The notes below the pieces were generated by a model. It worked only from the letters and a program-made list of their open reading frames with translations, was not told the origin of the DNA and made no database searches. Both the position numbers and the translations under genes were made by a program. 64,000 nt of DNA, taken from assembly GCF_027023985.1 (NCBI RefSeq), contig NZ_JALVTW010000025.1, positions 20,615 through 84,614 on the forward strand. Reading direction: 5' to 3'. Origin of the DNA: Persephonella sp. (GTDB taxonomy: Bacteria; Aquificota; Aquificia; Aquificales; Hydrogenothermaceae). Below, in pieces: positions 46,097 through 54,951 of this stretch. Positions within the stretch are counted from its first letter, which is position 1; every line of letters starts with the position of its first letter.

Positions 46097-47344
46097 ATGA
46101 TAAGCTATGAAAAAGCAGTTAAGATAATCGTTGATAACACAAAAAGACTTGGAATTGAAAAGGTATTTCTGGATAAAGCACTTGGAAGAGTTCTTGCAGA
46201 AGATATATATGCAGATGCAGATAATCCCCCTGCAGATAACAGCGGTATGGACGGCTTTGCTGTCAGGTATGAGGATATAAAAGGTGCAACAGAAGAAGAA
46301 CCTGCTGTGCTTGAAATTATTGGGGAATCAAAAGCAGGAGGAGAACCTGTATTAGTCAAACCGGGAACAGCCGCTTATATATTCACAGGAGGATTAATTC
46401 CCGAAGGAGCCGATACAGTTATCCAAAAGGAATTAGCAAAAGTAGAAGATAACAAGGTTTTTATATTTCAGGAACTACATAAAGGAGCAAATATAAGACC
46501 ACAGGGCGGAGATTATAAAAAAGGAGACCTATTAATTAAAAAAGGCAAAAGGCTAAGACCTGCAGAGATAGGAATTTTGTCATCTGTAAACAAGCCTACC
46601 GTTTATGTTTATCAGGTTCCACGGGTTGGAATTATAACAACAGGGGACGAAATAATAGATGTTGGAGAACCATTTGAAAGAAAATCCCAGATTAGAACAT
46701 CAAACACTTATTCAATATATTCACAGGTGATAGAAGCAGGTGGAGAACCCGTAATAATAGGATTTGCAAAAGATGAGCCTGCAGATATTGAGAGAAAACT
46801 GTCCTATGCTAAAAGCTGCGATATTTTACTGACAACAGGTGGCGTTTCTGTAGGAGAATATGACCTTGTTAAAGATTTCGTTGTTAAAGTCCTTGGAGTA
46901 GAAATACTATTCTGGAAGGTAAAACAAAAACCTGGAAAACCTGTTGCATTTGGCGTTTGGGGGGCAGAAAAAGAAAAACTATTTTTCGGTATTCCCGGTA
47001 ACCCTGTTGCAGCAATGGTTGTATTTGAAAATATGGTAAAACCTGCTATTAGAAAAATGAGAGGGGATGAAAAATTATTTAATCCTGTAATAAAAGCAAA
47101 ACTAAAAGGCGGATATAAAAGAAAAAAAGGGGAAAGGTTGGAGTTTATCAGGGTTGCACTGGAACTTACAGATGAAGGTTTTATTGCAACACCTTTTGGT
47201 AAACAAGGTTCAAACATACTGACAGGAATGGTTTATGCCCATGGCTTTGGAATTGTCGATGTAGGAATCACAGAAATAAAAGACGGAGAAGAAATCAAAG
47301 TTAGCGTATTTGATACATCATTTATGGAAGGTGAAAAAATATGA
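46097..47344 (+). CDS. moeA: Molybdopterin molybdenumtransferase MoeA
   Basis: A 415-residue enzyme that inserts molybdate into adenylylated molybdopterin, completing the molybdenum cofactor. The motifs NPPADNSGMDGFAVR, GDEIIDVG, TTGGVSVGEYD and FGIPGNPVAAMV are present and the length is normal. An AAAGGAG sequence precedes the ATG. It overlaps hisC by 4 bp, an unexpected partner, with no other mo genes nearby. Its presence implies that molybdo- or tungsto-enzymes occur elsewhere in the genome. Confidence 0.95.
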   Translation: MISYEKAVKIIVDNTKRLGIEKVFLDKALGRVLAEDIYADADNPPADNSGMDGFAVRYEDIKGATEEEPAVLEIIGESKAGGEPVLVKPGTAAYIFTGGLIPEGADTVIQKELAKVEDNKVFIFQELHKGANIRPQGGDYKKGDLLIKKGKRLRPAEIGILSSVNKPTVYVYQVPRVGIITTGDEIIDVGEPFERKSQIRTSNTYSIYSQVIEAGGEPVIIGFAKDEPADIERKLSYAKSCDILLTTGGVSVGEYDLVKDFVVKVLGVEILFWKVKQKPGKPVAFGVWGAEKEKLFFGIPGNPVAAMVVFENMVKPAIRKMRGDEKLFNPVIKAKLKGGYKRKKGERLEFIRVALELTDEGFIATPFGKQGSNILTGMVYAHGFGIVDVGITEIKDGEEIKVSVFDTSFMEGEKI

Positions 47345-48447
47345 TTGAACACCCTAAATATTTAAAAAATGTGCAGATATACCAGCCGGGAAAACCTATT
47401 GAAGAGCTCCAAAGGGAGCTTGGTATTAATGAGATAGTAAAACTGGCTTCTAATGAAAACCCTTTTGGATGTTCTTTATTTGTTAAGAAAAAAATAGAAG
47501 CAGAAGCAACAAATATAAATAGATATCCTGATGGTGGAGCTTATTATCTAAGAAAGGCTTTATCTGAATTTCTTGTTGTTGACCCAGACCAGATTATATT
47601 CGGGAACGGCTCAAATGAAATTCTTGATATGATAGCAAGGGTTTTTCTCGCAGGTGGAAAAGAGGCATTATTTTTTCAGGGAAGCTTTGTTGTTTACAAG
47701 CTGGTAACCCAAATTAATGGTGGAAAGTTCAGAGAAATTCCCCTTGAGTGTGATTTTTCAAGGGATTTAAATAAACTCCTTGATGCTATAACCCCAGAAA
47801 CAAGGGTTATATTTATTGATAATCCCTGTAATCCTACAGGTTTTGCCAATAAAAAAGAAGAATTTAATGAGTTTATCAAAAATTTACCTGACCATGTTCT
47901 TCTGGTTATTGATGAGGCATATTTTGAGTATGCAAGGCATCACGGGGTTCCCGATTCGGTAAACTATATCAGAAGAATAAATCCTGAAATTCCTGAAAAA
48001 AATATTATTGTTCTGAGGACTTTCTCAAAGGCTTACGGCCTTGCAGGCCTCAGAATAGGATATGGTATTGCCAAAAAAGAAATAATTGAAATACTGGAGA
48101 AAGTCAGACAGCCTTTTAACACAAATCATCTTGCACAGGTTGCCGCTATAGAGGCTTTAAAAGACCAGGAATTTGTTGAGTTTTGTGTTCAGGAAAATGA
48201 AAAAGGAAAAGAACAGCTTTATGAAGGTTTAGAAAGAAGGGGTATAGAGTTTATCCCCACCTATGCAAATTTCATAATGTTTAAAGTGGATAATGCAAGA
48301 GAAATTTATGAAAACTTGCTTAAACTGGGGATTATAGTTAGACCGGCATTTGGATTTGATAATTATTTGAGAGTTTCCATTGGTAGACAGGATGAGAATG
48401 AAAAATTCCTGAAAGCACTGGATAAACTTGGAATTTCCTGTAAATAA
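47341..48447 (+). CDS. hisC: Histidinol-phosphate aminotransferase
   Basis: A 368-residue class I/II PLP aminotransferase that makes histidinol phosphate in histidine synthesis, and may also act on aromatic amino acids. Recognisable parts are LASNENPFGCS, IFGNGSNEILD, DNPCNPTGF, DEAYFEYA and the lysine segment TFSKAYGLAGLRIGYG. It is coupled to moeA by an ATGA overlap. No other his gene is in the window. Confidence 0.94.
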   Translation: MIEHPKYLKNVQIYQPGKPIEELQRELGINEIVKLASNENPFGCSLFVKKKIEAEATNINRYPDGGAYYLRKALSEFLVVDPDQIIFGNGSNEILDMIARVFLAGGKEALFFQGSFVVYKLVTQINGGKFREIPLECDFSRDLNKLLDAITPETRVIFIDNPCNPTGFANKKEEFNEFIKNLPDHVLLVIDEAYFEYARHHGVPDSVNYIRRINPEIPEKNIIVLRTFSKAYGLAGLRIGYGIAKKEIIEILEKVRQPFNTNHLAQVAAIEALKDQEFVEFCVQENEKGKEQLYEGLERRGIEFIPTYANFIMFKVDNAREIYENLLKLGIIVRPAFGFDNYLRVSIGRQDENEKFLKALDKLGISCK

Positions 48448-48614
48448 AAGTCTTTCAACATTATTACTTTTTAAAAATTCTTTGGTCAATGTTTTTAATA
48501 AAATTTTTGAATTCTTTTACGTATATCACATCTTAACAGGCAAAATATTCAATTGCTTTTCTCAGTAACAGACCATAAATTAAAAATATAAGAATAATCT
48601 CAAAGGGTCATGAG

Positions 48615-49586
48615 ATGGGAAAGTCAATAGTAGAACGTGCCTATTATCTAATGAAATTAGGCCGTGTCTTTGAAGAAAGAGCCAAAGAAGAGTATATGAA
48701 AGGAAATATCGCAGGTTTTCTCCATCTTGCAATCGGTGAAGAGGCAGTCCATGTTGGTGCTACACTTGCTTTTGGCAAAGGAGATATTTTTGTTCACTAC
48801 AGGGAGCATGTCTGGGCACTTGCCAGAGGAATATCCCCGAAAGCTATAATGGCTGAGTTGTTCGGAAAAGTAACAGGTGTTTCAAAGGGAAAAGGCGGTT
48901 CAATGCATCTTTACGAACCTTCAATGAATTTTTACGGTGGTAATGCAATTGTCGGAGCCCATATTCCACATGCAGTAGGAGCAGCTTACGCAAGAAAATA
49001 TCTTGGACATACTGAAGGAGTCCTTGTTGCATTTGGAGATGGAGCAACGAATGCAGGTAATTATTATGAGTCCCTTAATCTTGCTGCCTTATGGGAGCTA
49101 CCGGTTTTATTTCTAAATGAAAATAACTTTTATGCAATTGGAACAAGAGTTGATAGAGCATCTGCCATAAAAGAGCTTTACAAAAAAGCAAAAGAATATA
49201 TGCCTGCAATAAGAGTAGATGGTATGAACTTTTTTGAAGTCTATGATGCTGTTTCAAAAGCAAAAGAATATATAGAAACTGAAGGAAAACCTTATTATAT
49301 AGAGGCTGTTACATATAGATATGAACCACATTCTATGTCAGATCCGGGAGATTATAGGTCACCGCGGGAATTAAAAGTTTTCCATGATAAAGACCCTATA
49401 GAATTCCTGAAAAAAGAAGGTTTAAAAAGAGGTCTGTTAACAGAAGAATTTATAGAGACTACAGATAAAAGGGTTGAAAGGGAGATAGAAGAAGCAGTTA
49501 AGTTTGCATTAGAATCTCCTGAACCAGACGATAAAGAGCTTTATACAGATATTTTCTGTGAGGTGTGCACCGATGTTATACCGTGA
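48615..49586 (+). CDS. pdhA: Pyruvate dehydrogenase E1 component, alpha subunit
   Basis: A 323-residue thiamine-diphosphate enzyme subunit. The ThDP motif starts at GDGATNAG and ends in LNENN with the expected spacing, and the conserved phosphorylation-loop-like YRYEPHSMSDPG follows. It decarboxylates a 2-oxo acid and passes the acyl group to E2. The substrate is pyruvate by similarity, but acetoin dehydrogenase subunits of this length look alike, so this is not settled. The 167-bp upstream gap is AT-rich without a clear regulatory motif. It overlaps the beta-subunit gene. Confidence 0.9.
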   Translation: MGKSIVERAYYLMKLGRVFEERAKEEYMKGNIAGFLHLAIGEEAVHVGATLAFGKGDIFVHYREHVWALARGISPKAIMAELFGKVTGVSKGKGGSMHLYEPSMNFYGGNAIVGAHIPHAVGAAYARKYLGHTEGVLVAFGDGATNAGNYYESLNLAALWELPVLFLNENNFYAIGTRVDRASAIKELYKKAKEYMPAIRVDGMNFFEVYDAVSKAKEYIETEGKPYYIEAVTYRYEPHSMSDPGDYRSPRELKVFHDKDPIEFLKKEGLKRGLLTEEFIETTDKRVEREIEEAVKFALESPEPDDKELYTDIFCEVCTDVIP

Positions 49587-50550
49587 AGCTTTAAATAAAG
49601 CACTTGATGAAATGATGGCAAAGGATGAAACAGTTGTTATTCTGGGTGAAGATGTTGGTTTTTACGGAGGAAACTACAGAGTTACAGAAGGACTTTATGC
49701 AAAATATGGAGAGAAAAGGGCAATAGATACCCCTATCGCAGAAAACTCCATAGTTGGAAATGCCATTGGAATGGCACTTGGTGGTTTAAGACCTGTTGCA
49801 GAAATAATGACAGTGAATTTTATACTAATAGCTATGGATCAGATTGTTAACCAGATGGCAAAACTCAGATACATGAGTGGCGGGAAAATAGAACTTCCCA
49901 TGGTTGTAAGAACGCCACAAGGAGTATCAAAACAGCTTGCAGCCCAGCACTCACAGAGTTTAGAGAGATTTTTTGCTTCTGTTCCAGGGCTTATTACAAT
50001 GGTAGCTTCTGATGCAACAGCTGCTTATTATGGTCTGAAATATGCAATAGAACTTGATGACCCTGTTATATTCCTTGAACATGAGCTTTTATATCCGATG
50101 AAAATGGAAATACAGGAAAGAAAGGATTTTAACCCATTTAAAGCAGATATTGTAAAAGAGGGAAAAGATATAACCATTGTTTCATATCTTAAAATGCTTC
50201 ACGACACCTTAAAGGCTGTGCCTGTTATAGAAAAAGAGCTTGGCGTATCTGTTGAGGTAATTAATCTGCATTCATTAAATCCCCTTGATATGCAAACAAT
50301 CGGACAATCCATTAAGAAAACAAGAAGATTTGTTATAGTCACAGAAGAACCTAAAACAGGTAGCTATGCTGCAGAAGTTGTTTCAAGGGTAACCGAAGAG
50401 TTTTTCTATCAGCTTGACGCACCACCATTGCGTATATGCGGTGAAGATGTTCCAACGCCTTATAACAGAAAGCTTGAACTATTATCCATACCAACACCTG
50501 ACAAAATTGCAAAACAAATTATTTATTGGGGAAAAGAAAATGGAATATAA
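49573..50550 (+). CDS. pdhB: Pyruvate dehydrogenase E1 component, beta subunit
   Basis: A 325-residue subunit that forms the active site with the alpha subunit. The signature GEDVGFYGGNYRVT, the DTPIAENSIVGNAIGMA segment and the RTPQGVSKQLAAQHSQSLE segment are typical. I place the start at the ATG at 49573, which has GAGG nine bases upstream; an in-frame GTG at 49558 is possible but adds five residues not seen in the family. It overlaps the alpha gene by 14 bp and E2 by 11 bp. Confidence 0.9.
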   Translation: MLYREALNKALDEMMAKDETVVILGEDVGFYGGNYRVTEGLYAKYGEKRAIDTPIAENSIVGNAIGMALGGLRPVAEIMTVNFILIAMDQIVNQMAKLRYMSGGKIELPMVVRTPQGVSKQLAAQHSQSLERFFASVPGLITMVASDATAAYYGLKYAIELDDPVIFLEHELLYPMKMEIQERKDFNPFKADIVKEGKDITIVSYLKMLHDTLKAVPVIEKELGVSVEVINLHSLNPLDMQTIGQSIKKTRRFVIVTEEPKTGSYAAEVVSRVTEEFFYQLDAPPLRICGEDVPTPYNRKLELLSIPTPDKIAKQIIYWGKENGI

Positions 50551-51823
50551 AATGACAATGCCTCAACTTACAGATACTATGGAAGAAGGCAAAATTGTCA
50601 GATGGCTAAAAAAAGAAGGTGATTATGTAAAGAAAAATGAGCCTATAGTTGAGATAGAGTCAGATAAAGCCGTTATAGAAGTCCCATCTATGAGGGAAGG
50701 AATTTTAAAAAAGATATTGGCTGAGGAAGGAGAGGAACTACCGGTGGGAGCTCCTATTGCAATAATAGAAACCGAAGCCAGAGCAGGAGAAACAGAGGAA
50801 AAACAACCATCTGAAACTGAAGAAAAAGAAATCTCTCAGCAGCCTGAAATAAAAGAAGAACAACCACAACCTCAACCTGAAAAAGAAGAAGAAATAAAAA
50901 TTGAAATACCGGAGGAAATTCCAGCCCAAAAACTTCCTGCAGGGACGGCATCACCTGCTGCCCGTCAGCTTGCAGCTAAATATGGTATAGATATACAAAA
51001 ACTACAAGAGGAAGGTAAACTTCCTGTTCCTGCCCATGAAAAAGATATCAAAAAATTTGCATTTGAGAGATATTTCTCAAAGCAGGCATTAGAATTGCTA
51101 AACAAATATGGTTTAGATCCAGAAGAAGTTTACAATGAAATTAATAAAAAGAAAATATCACAGAAAGACCTTGAGAAATATATCAAAGAGAAGAATATTC
51201 CCTACACATATAAACCATCTGATATCCAAAGCATACTAATAAAAAATCTTTCAAAAAGCACCCAGATCCCCACATATCACATTAAATATAAATACAATAT
51301 TAGTTATTTTCTTAAAGACGAGGAAAAAACTGGCTTTACACTTACAACTTATCTTATAAAACTGTTTGGAGATGTTTTACAAGAATTTCCAAAGCTTAGA
51401 ACTGTTTATCGTGATGGTCAGTTTTATCAATATCCGGCATCTAATATATCCGTTGCTGTTGCAGTAGGAGAGGAACTTTTTAATCCAACGGTAAAAAATG
51501 TTGAAGAAAAATCTTTAAAAGATATCTATAATAGGCTAAAAGAGATAAAACAAAAGGCAAAAGAAAAAAAACTTGGAATTGAAGATATTCAAGGAGCTAC
51601 GTTTTCCATATCTAATCTTGGAATGTTCGGTATAGAAGAATTTGACGCAGTTCTGCCACCGCATCATGCAGCAATCGTTGCAATTGGGAAAGCTGTTGAT
51701 GGAATAATAACAGCTGTTTTCACTTTTGACCACAGAGTAATAAACGGAGCTGAAGCAGCAGAATTTGTTATAGGAGTAGAAAAAAAACTGAAAGATAAAA
51801 AATATTTATCTTCTCTAAAATGA
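50540..51823 (+). CDS. pdhC: Dihydrolipoamide acyltransferase (E2)
   Basis: A 427-residue core subunit. The start is the ATG at 50540, which begins the lipoyl domain (MPQLTDTMEEGK, lipoyl lysine in IESDKAVIEVPS). A Pro/Glu-rich linker (about 85-140), a subunit-binding domain (about 145-185, ASPAARQLAAKYGID) and a catalytic domain (about 220-427) follow. The active-site motif normally HxxxDG reads DHRVING, with Asn for Asp. No E3 lipoamide dehydrogenase follows, so the complex must borrow one. A longer frame upstream of this ATG is only read-through from inside pdhB. Confidence 0.92.
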   Translation: MEYKMTMPQLTDTMEEGKIVRWLKKEGDYVKKNEPIVEIESDKAVIEVPSMREGILKKILAEEGEELPVGAPIAIIETEARAGETEEKQPSETEEKEISQQPEIKEEQPQPQPEKEEEIKIEIPEEIPAQKLPAGTASPAARQLAAKYGIDIQKLQEEGKLPVPAHEKDIKKFAFERYFSKQALELLNKYGLDPEEVYNEINKKKISQKDLEKYIKEKNIPYTYKPSDIQSILIKNLSKSTQIPTYHIKYKYNISYFLKDEEKTGFTLTTYLIKLFGDVLQEFPKLRTVYRDGQFYQYPASNISVAVAVGEELFNPTVKNVEEKSLKDIYNRLKEIKQKAKEKKLGIEDIQGATFSISNLGMFGIEEFDAVLPPHHAAIVAIGKAVDGIITAVFTFDHRVINGAEAAEFVIGVEKKLKDKKYLSSLK

Positions 51824-51828
51824 AATTT

Positions 51829-52029
51829 CTATTTTAAAATTTTGAGAATTTGAAGAAACTCTTGAGGTTCATAAATAGGAATTTCTTTTACTTTAAAATC
51901 TTTAGTATTTCTGGTTATTACTGCATCTACATTGGAGTGTATAGCAGATGCATAAATAACAGCATCCTCAAAATCCTTTAGTTCTATATAAAATAAACGT
52001 TTTTTATGTTTTTTATAAAATTTTTTCAA
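51829..52029 (-). pseudogene. PIN-domain remnant (C-terminal half)
   Basis: A 66-residue frame that opens at a TTG overlapping the stop of the GGDEF-EAL gene; an in-frame stop lies two codons upstream of it. It matches only the C-terminal half of a PIN ribonuclease (DFEDAVIYASAIHSNVDAV followed by TRNTKDF). The N-terminal strand with the first catalytic Asp is absent. It is most likely the fossil of a VapC-like toxin gene. There is no antitoxin gene beside it and no good ribosome-binding site. Expression as a short peptide cannot be excluded. Confidence 0.55.
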
Positions 52030-54407
52030 GAATTACTTAATAATTTCTCAAACGGTTTAGGTGGTGAAAGATAATATCCCTGGCAGTAATCTATTTCCAG
52101 ATTTTTGGCCATTTCATAAACTTCTTCTGAATGAACAAATTCTGCTATAGTTCTTATTCCTAATTTTTTCGCGAAATTTATTATGGTTTCAACAATAACC
52201 TGTGAATATAAATCCTTATCAATGTTTTTTATAAGAGAACCATCTATTTTTAGAAAATCAACATCAAGTTTAAGAATATACTCAAAATTTGAATATCCAC
52301 TGCCAAAATCATCTATGGCAATTCTACCGCCTAACTTTTTTACTTCTTTAAAAAATTCTGAAACTTCCGTATAGCTTTTTATACCTTCAGACTCAAGAAT
52401 TTCAAATACAACTTTGTTTTTAAAATCTTCCTGACTTAGATAATCAAAAATCATTCTTGTAATTTCCCTATTATGAATATCCTCTACTGATATATTTATT
52501 GAAAAATCTTTGTTGATATTTCTAAAGTTTTCAAATGTTTTTTGGAGAACTTTTTTAGTTATTTCCGGATAAAGTTTTGCCTTTTTTGCAATATCAAGAA
52601 ATTCTTTAGGATTTAAGACTTTCCCATCAAAATCAATAAGTCTAACAAGAGCTTCAAATTTGCTTAGATTACCCGTTTTTGTTTCAAATATTGGCTGGTA
52701 ATGGACTATTATTCTGTCTGATTTCAGGGCATCTTTTATTTTCTTGGTGATAAGAATATTTTTTTCATAAAGTTCTTTCATTTGTAGTTCATCTTTGTAA
52801 TAAACAACAGGCTTTTTATTTGTCTTAGCATACTTTAAAGCCATATCTGCTTTATTGAGAATACCATGATTTTCTAGAGATATACCTGCTGTAATTGATA
52901 TATATATCTCGTTATCCTCATAAACAATTGGGGTTTCTTGAATATGGTATATAAGCTGATTTATTACCCTTTCAAACTCATGGGATTGTATATATCTGAT
53001 GGCAAGAACTGCATATTCATCTGCAGATAGTTTATATAATCTGTAGCTGGAGTCTGTAAGAAATTCTTTGATTTCCTTTCCTAATTGTTTTAAAACAAAA
53101 TCTCCCACCTGATATCCATAAAAATCATTAATTTCTTTAAAATCATCTATGTTAATTATTGCAAGTTTTGGACTTACAATATCTTTGAGGTCTTCTATTA
53201 GTTTTAAACGATTTGGTAGTCCTGTTAATGGGTCTGTGTATAATCTTTTTTCAAGTTTTTTAGTTAACTCTTCTAATTCTTTTTCCCTCTGGATTATATC
53301 TGTAATATCCCTTTTGATCCCCACATAGTATTTATCATTTCCTTCTTTATCTTTTACTGCAAGAGCAACAATATCAAGGTATTTTTTATTTCCGTGGCGG
53401 TCTATTGTGGTGGATATAAATCTTAATCTGCCTTTCTTTTTTAACTGCTTAAGGGTTTCTTCCGCATTGGGAATTTTCAGAAAATCAGGAAATCTTTTTC
53501 CTCTGATTTCTTCTATAGTATACCCTAAAAGCTCTTCATTGGATTTATTCTGGTCTACATATCTGCCTTCTGTATCTATGATACCGATTGCATCAAGGGT
53601 GTTTTCATAAATAGTTTTATAAAGATTCAGGAAGTTTTCTTTTTCTTTTAACTCTGAAACATCTTTTAGAATAAGAATAACACCTTTTACATCTGTATTT
53701 TTACCTAGAGATGAAGCAACAATATGCATAGGTATTTCTTTGTCATCTATAATTAATTTACTGGTGAAACTTTTACAGGTTCTTTTATTCTTTATAATTT
53801 CATGGAATAGTTCTTTTATAGGAAATTCTTTATTGTTTGCTCTGACAAAAATTTTCTCTGTTATGTCTGATATGTTACTTAATTTTTCTTTTGCCGCATC
53901 GTTACTTAAGATAATATTTCCATTTTCATCAAGAACAAGAAATATATCAGGAATACTGGATAAAACATTTTCAAGAAAATTTTTGGTTTTAGTTAACTCT
54001 TTGGTTCTATTTTGGACAATTTCCTCAAGGGTTTCTGCATATTTTTCCAACTGTTCTTTTAGAATATTAAGATAGGTTAAGTCTCTGGCATTTATTATAA
54101 TCTGCTGAACTTTTCCATTTTTAATAGCTCCCACCCTTATAATAACCCTTATCTTTTTCCCTGTGTTTGATATCAGATAGGCTTCTTGGTCTTCTACAGA
54201 AAAATTATTTTCAATTGAATGGATAAGAGAATCTATATGCTGGCTGTCTATTATTTTATCAGCCGGTTTGCCTAAGATTTCTTCAGGAGAAAATTCAAGA
54301 ACTTCACAAAAGGTTTTGTTTATATATATAATCTCTTTATCTGGTTTTATTACAAAGATAATGTCAGGTGCGTTGTCGAGAACTCTGCACTTTAGATTGT
54401 TTTCCAT
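52026..54407 (-). CDS. PAS-PAS-PAS-GGDEF(degenerate)-EAL protein
   Basis: A 793-residue soluble c-di-GMP protein. Three PAS domains lie at about 5-115, 141-255 and 266-375, the first two joined by a coiled coil. The GGDEF-like domain (about 388-540) reads SADEY at the signature, so cyclase activity is unlikely and it may act as a GTP-sensing module. The EAL domain (about 550-790) has EALVRL, DDFGSGYSN and LKIDGS, but the FEILESEG segment replaces the usual ITE, so activity is probable yet not certain. No membrane helix is seen. An AAGGGA site precedes the ATG. Confidence 0.9.
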   Translation of the reverse strand: MENNLKCRVLDNAPDIIFVIKPDKEIIYINKTFCEVLEFSPEEILGKPADKIIDSQHIDSLIHSIENNFSVEDQEAYLISNTGKKIRVIIRVGAIKNGKVQQIIINARDLTYLNILKEQLEKYAETLEEIVQNRTKELTKTKNFLENVLSSIPDIFLVLDENGNIILSNDAAKEKLSNISDITEKIFVRANNKEFPIKELFHEIIKNKRTCKSFTSKLIIDDKEIPMHIVASSLGKNTDVKGVILILKDVSELKEKENFLNLYKTIYENTLDAIGIIDTEGRYVDQNKSNEELLGYTIEEIRGKRFPDFLKIPNAEETLKQLKKKGRLRFISTTIDRHGNKKYLDIVALAVKDKEGNDKYYVGIKRDITDIIQREKELEELTKKLEKRLYTDPLTGLPNRLKLIEDLKDIVSPKLAIINIDDFKEINDFYGYQVGDFVLKQLGKEIKEFLTDSSYRLYKLSADEYAVLAIRYIQSHEFERVINQLIYHIQETPIVYEDNEIYISITAGISLENHGILNKADMALKYAKTNKKPVVYYKDELQMKELYEKNILITKKIKDALKSDRIIVHYQPIFETKTGNLSKFEALVRLIDFDGKVLNPKEFLDIAKKAKLYPEITKKVLQKTFENFRNINKDFSINISVEDIHNREITRMIFDYLSQEDFKNKVVFEILESEGIKSYTEVSEFFKEVKKLGGRIAIDDFGSGYSNFEYILKLDVDFLKIDGSLIKNIDKDLYSQVIVETIINFAKKLGIRTIAEFVHSEEVYEMAKNLEIDYCQGYYLSPPKPFEKLLSNS

Positions 54408-54416
54408 AATATCCCT

Positions 54417-54638
54417 TTACCTGTTATCAATCATATACCTTACTTCCTCGAACCATCTTAATGCCTCCTCTTTATTATCGAAAATTTTTCCATGAAATGT
54501 AGATTTGTCAGAGGGAGCTGTTGTGTAAAATACCCACTGGTATGTTTCCCCATAAGGTTCAGAACTTACTGTTATAAGCTCAACACCCACAATCTCTTCA
54601 GAGTTTAAAAATGTATTTTCTTCTATTTCTATAAACAT
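54417..54638 (-). CDS. Small hypothetical protein
   Basis: A 73-residue soluble protein with a very strong AAAGGAGG ribosome-binding site on the minus strand. It has a beta-rich first half (EEIVGVELITVS, TYQWVFYTT) and a C-terminal helix (KEEALRWFEEVRYMI), suggesting a small alpha/beta fold. No family is recognised. It lies 9 bp before the PAS-GGDEF-EAL gene on the same strand and may be a partner in the same transcript, which is inference. Confidence 0.75.
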   Translation of the reverse strand: MFIEIEENTFLNSEEIVGVELITVSSEPYGETYQWVFYTTAPSDKSTFHGKIFDNKEEALRWFEEVRYMIDNR

Positions 54639-54653
54639 AACTGTGGCCTCCTT

Positions 54654-54893
54654 TCAGGCAGTTTTTTCTGCCTTTTCAGCTTCAAGCTGGGCTTTTTTCT
54701 TTTTAAACCATCTTACTGATGAATATATGAGAATTAAACCAATAATCAATCCAGAAATTAGTTTGGCTGTAAAAACATCAACATTCCATATCCTAACTGC
54801 AGAGAACCATAAAAAGACATATATTAAGTATGAACCATATAAAAGAAGGGCTACTGAAAATGCTTCCCATAATATTTTTGGAAGTATACTCAT
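54654..54893 (-). CDS. Small two-helix membrane protein
   Basis: A 79-residue protein with two membrane helices (about 10-33 and 42-61) and a basic, Lys/Ala/Glu-rich C-tail. It precedes the 73-residue gene by 15 bp on the minus strand. A frame on the opposite strand covers the same region, but it lacks a ribosome-binding site, and the membrane-protein pattern here is far more protein-like. No family is recognised. A GGCAG-CTGCC hairpin (about 54657-54672) lies across its last codons. Confidence 0.68.
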   Translation of the reverse strand: MSILPKILWEAFSVALLLYGSYLIYVFLWFSAVRIWNVDVFTAKLISGLIIGLILIYSSVRWFKKKKAQLEAEKAEKTA

Positions 54894-54951
54894 ATTTTTA
54901 CTCCATTAATTTTTTATAATTATTATAACTTTTTAGTATGGAGTGGTGAGA

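Noticed and set aside
48448..48614. Possible riboswitch or leader RNA upstream of pdhA
   Set aside because: The gap is AT-rich with no stable stem and no conserved motif that I can recognise; only a weak TTGCTT-17-TAAATT promoter-like pair is present.
50414..50539. N-terminal extension of E2 by 42 residues
   Set aside because: It lies fully within pdhB in another frame, and the lipoyl domain begins right at the ATG at 50540, which has a GGGG-A-rich site upstream.
50738..50954. Two minus-strand frames rich in Phe and Leu
   Set aside because: They are the antisense of the Pro/Glu/Lys-rich linker of E2, a composition artefact.
54643..54909. Plus-strand 88-residue frame
   Set aside because: It is antisense to a better minus-strand membrane protein, lacks a ribosome-binding site and has an unnatural composition.
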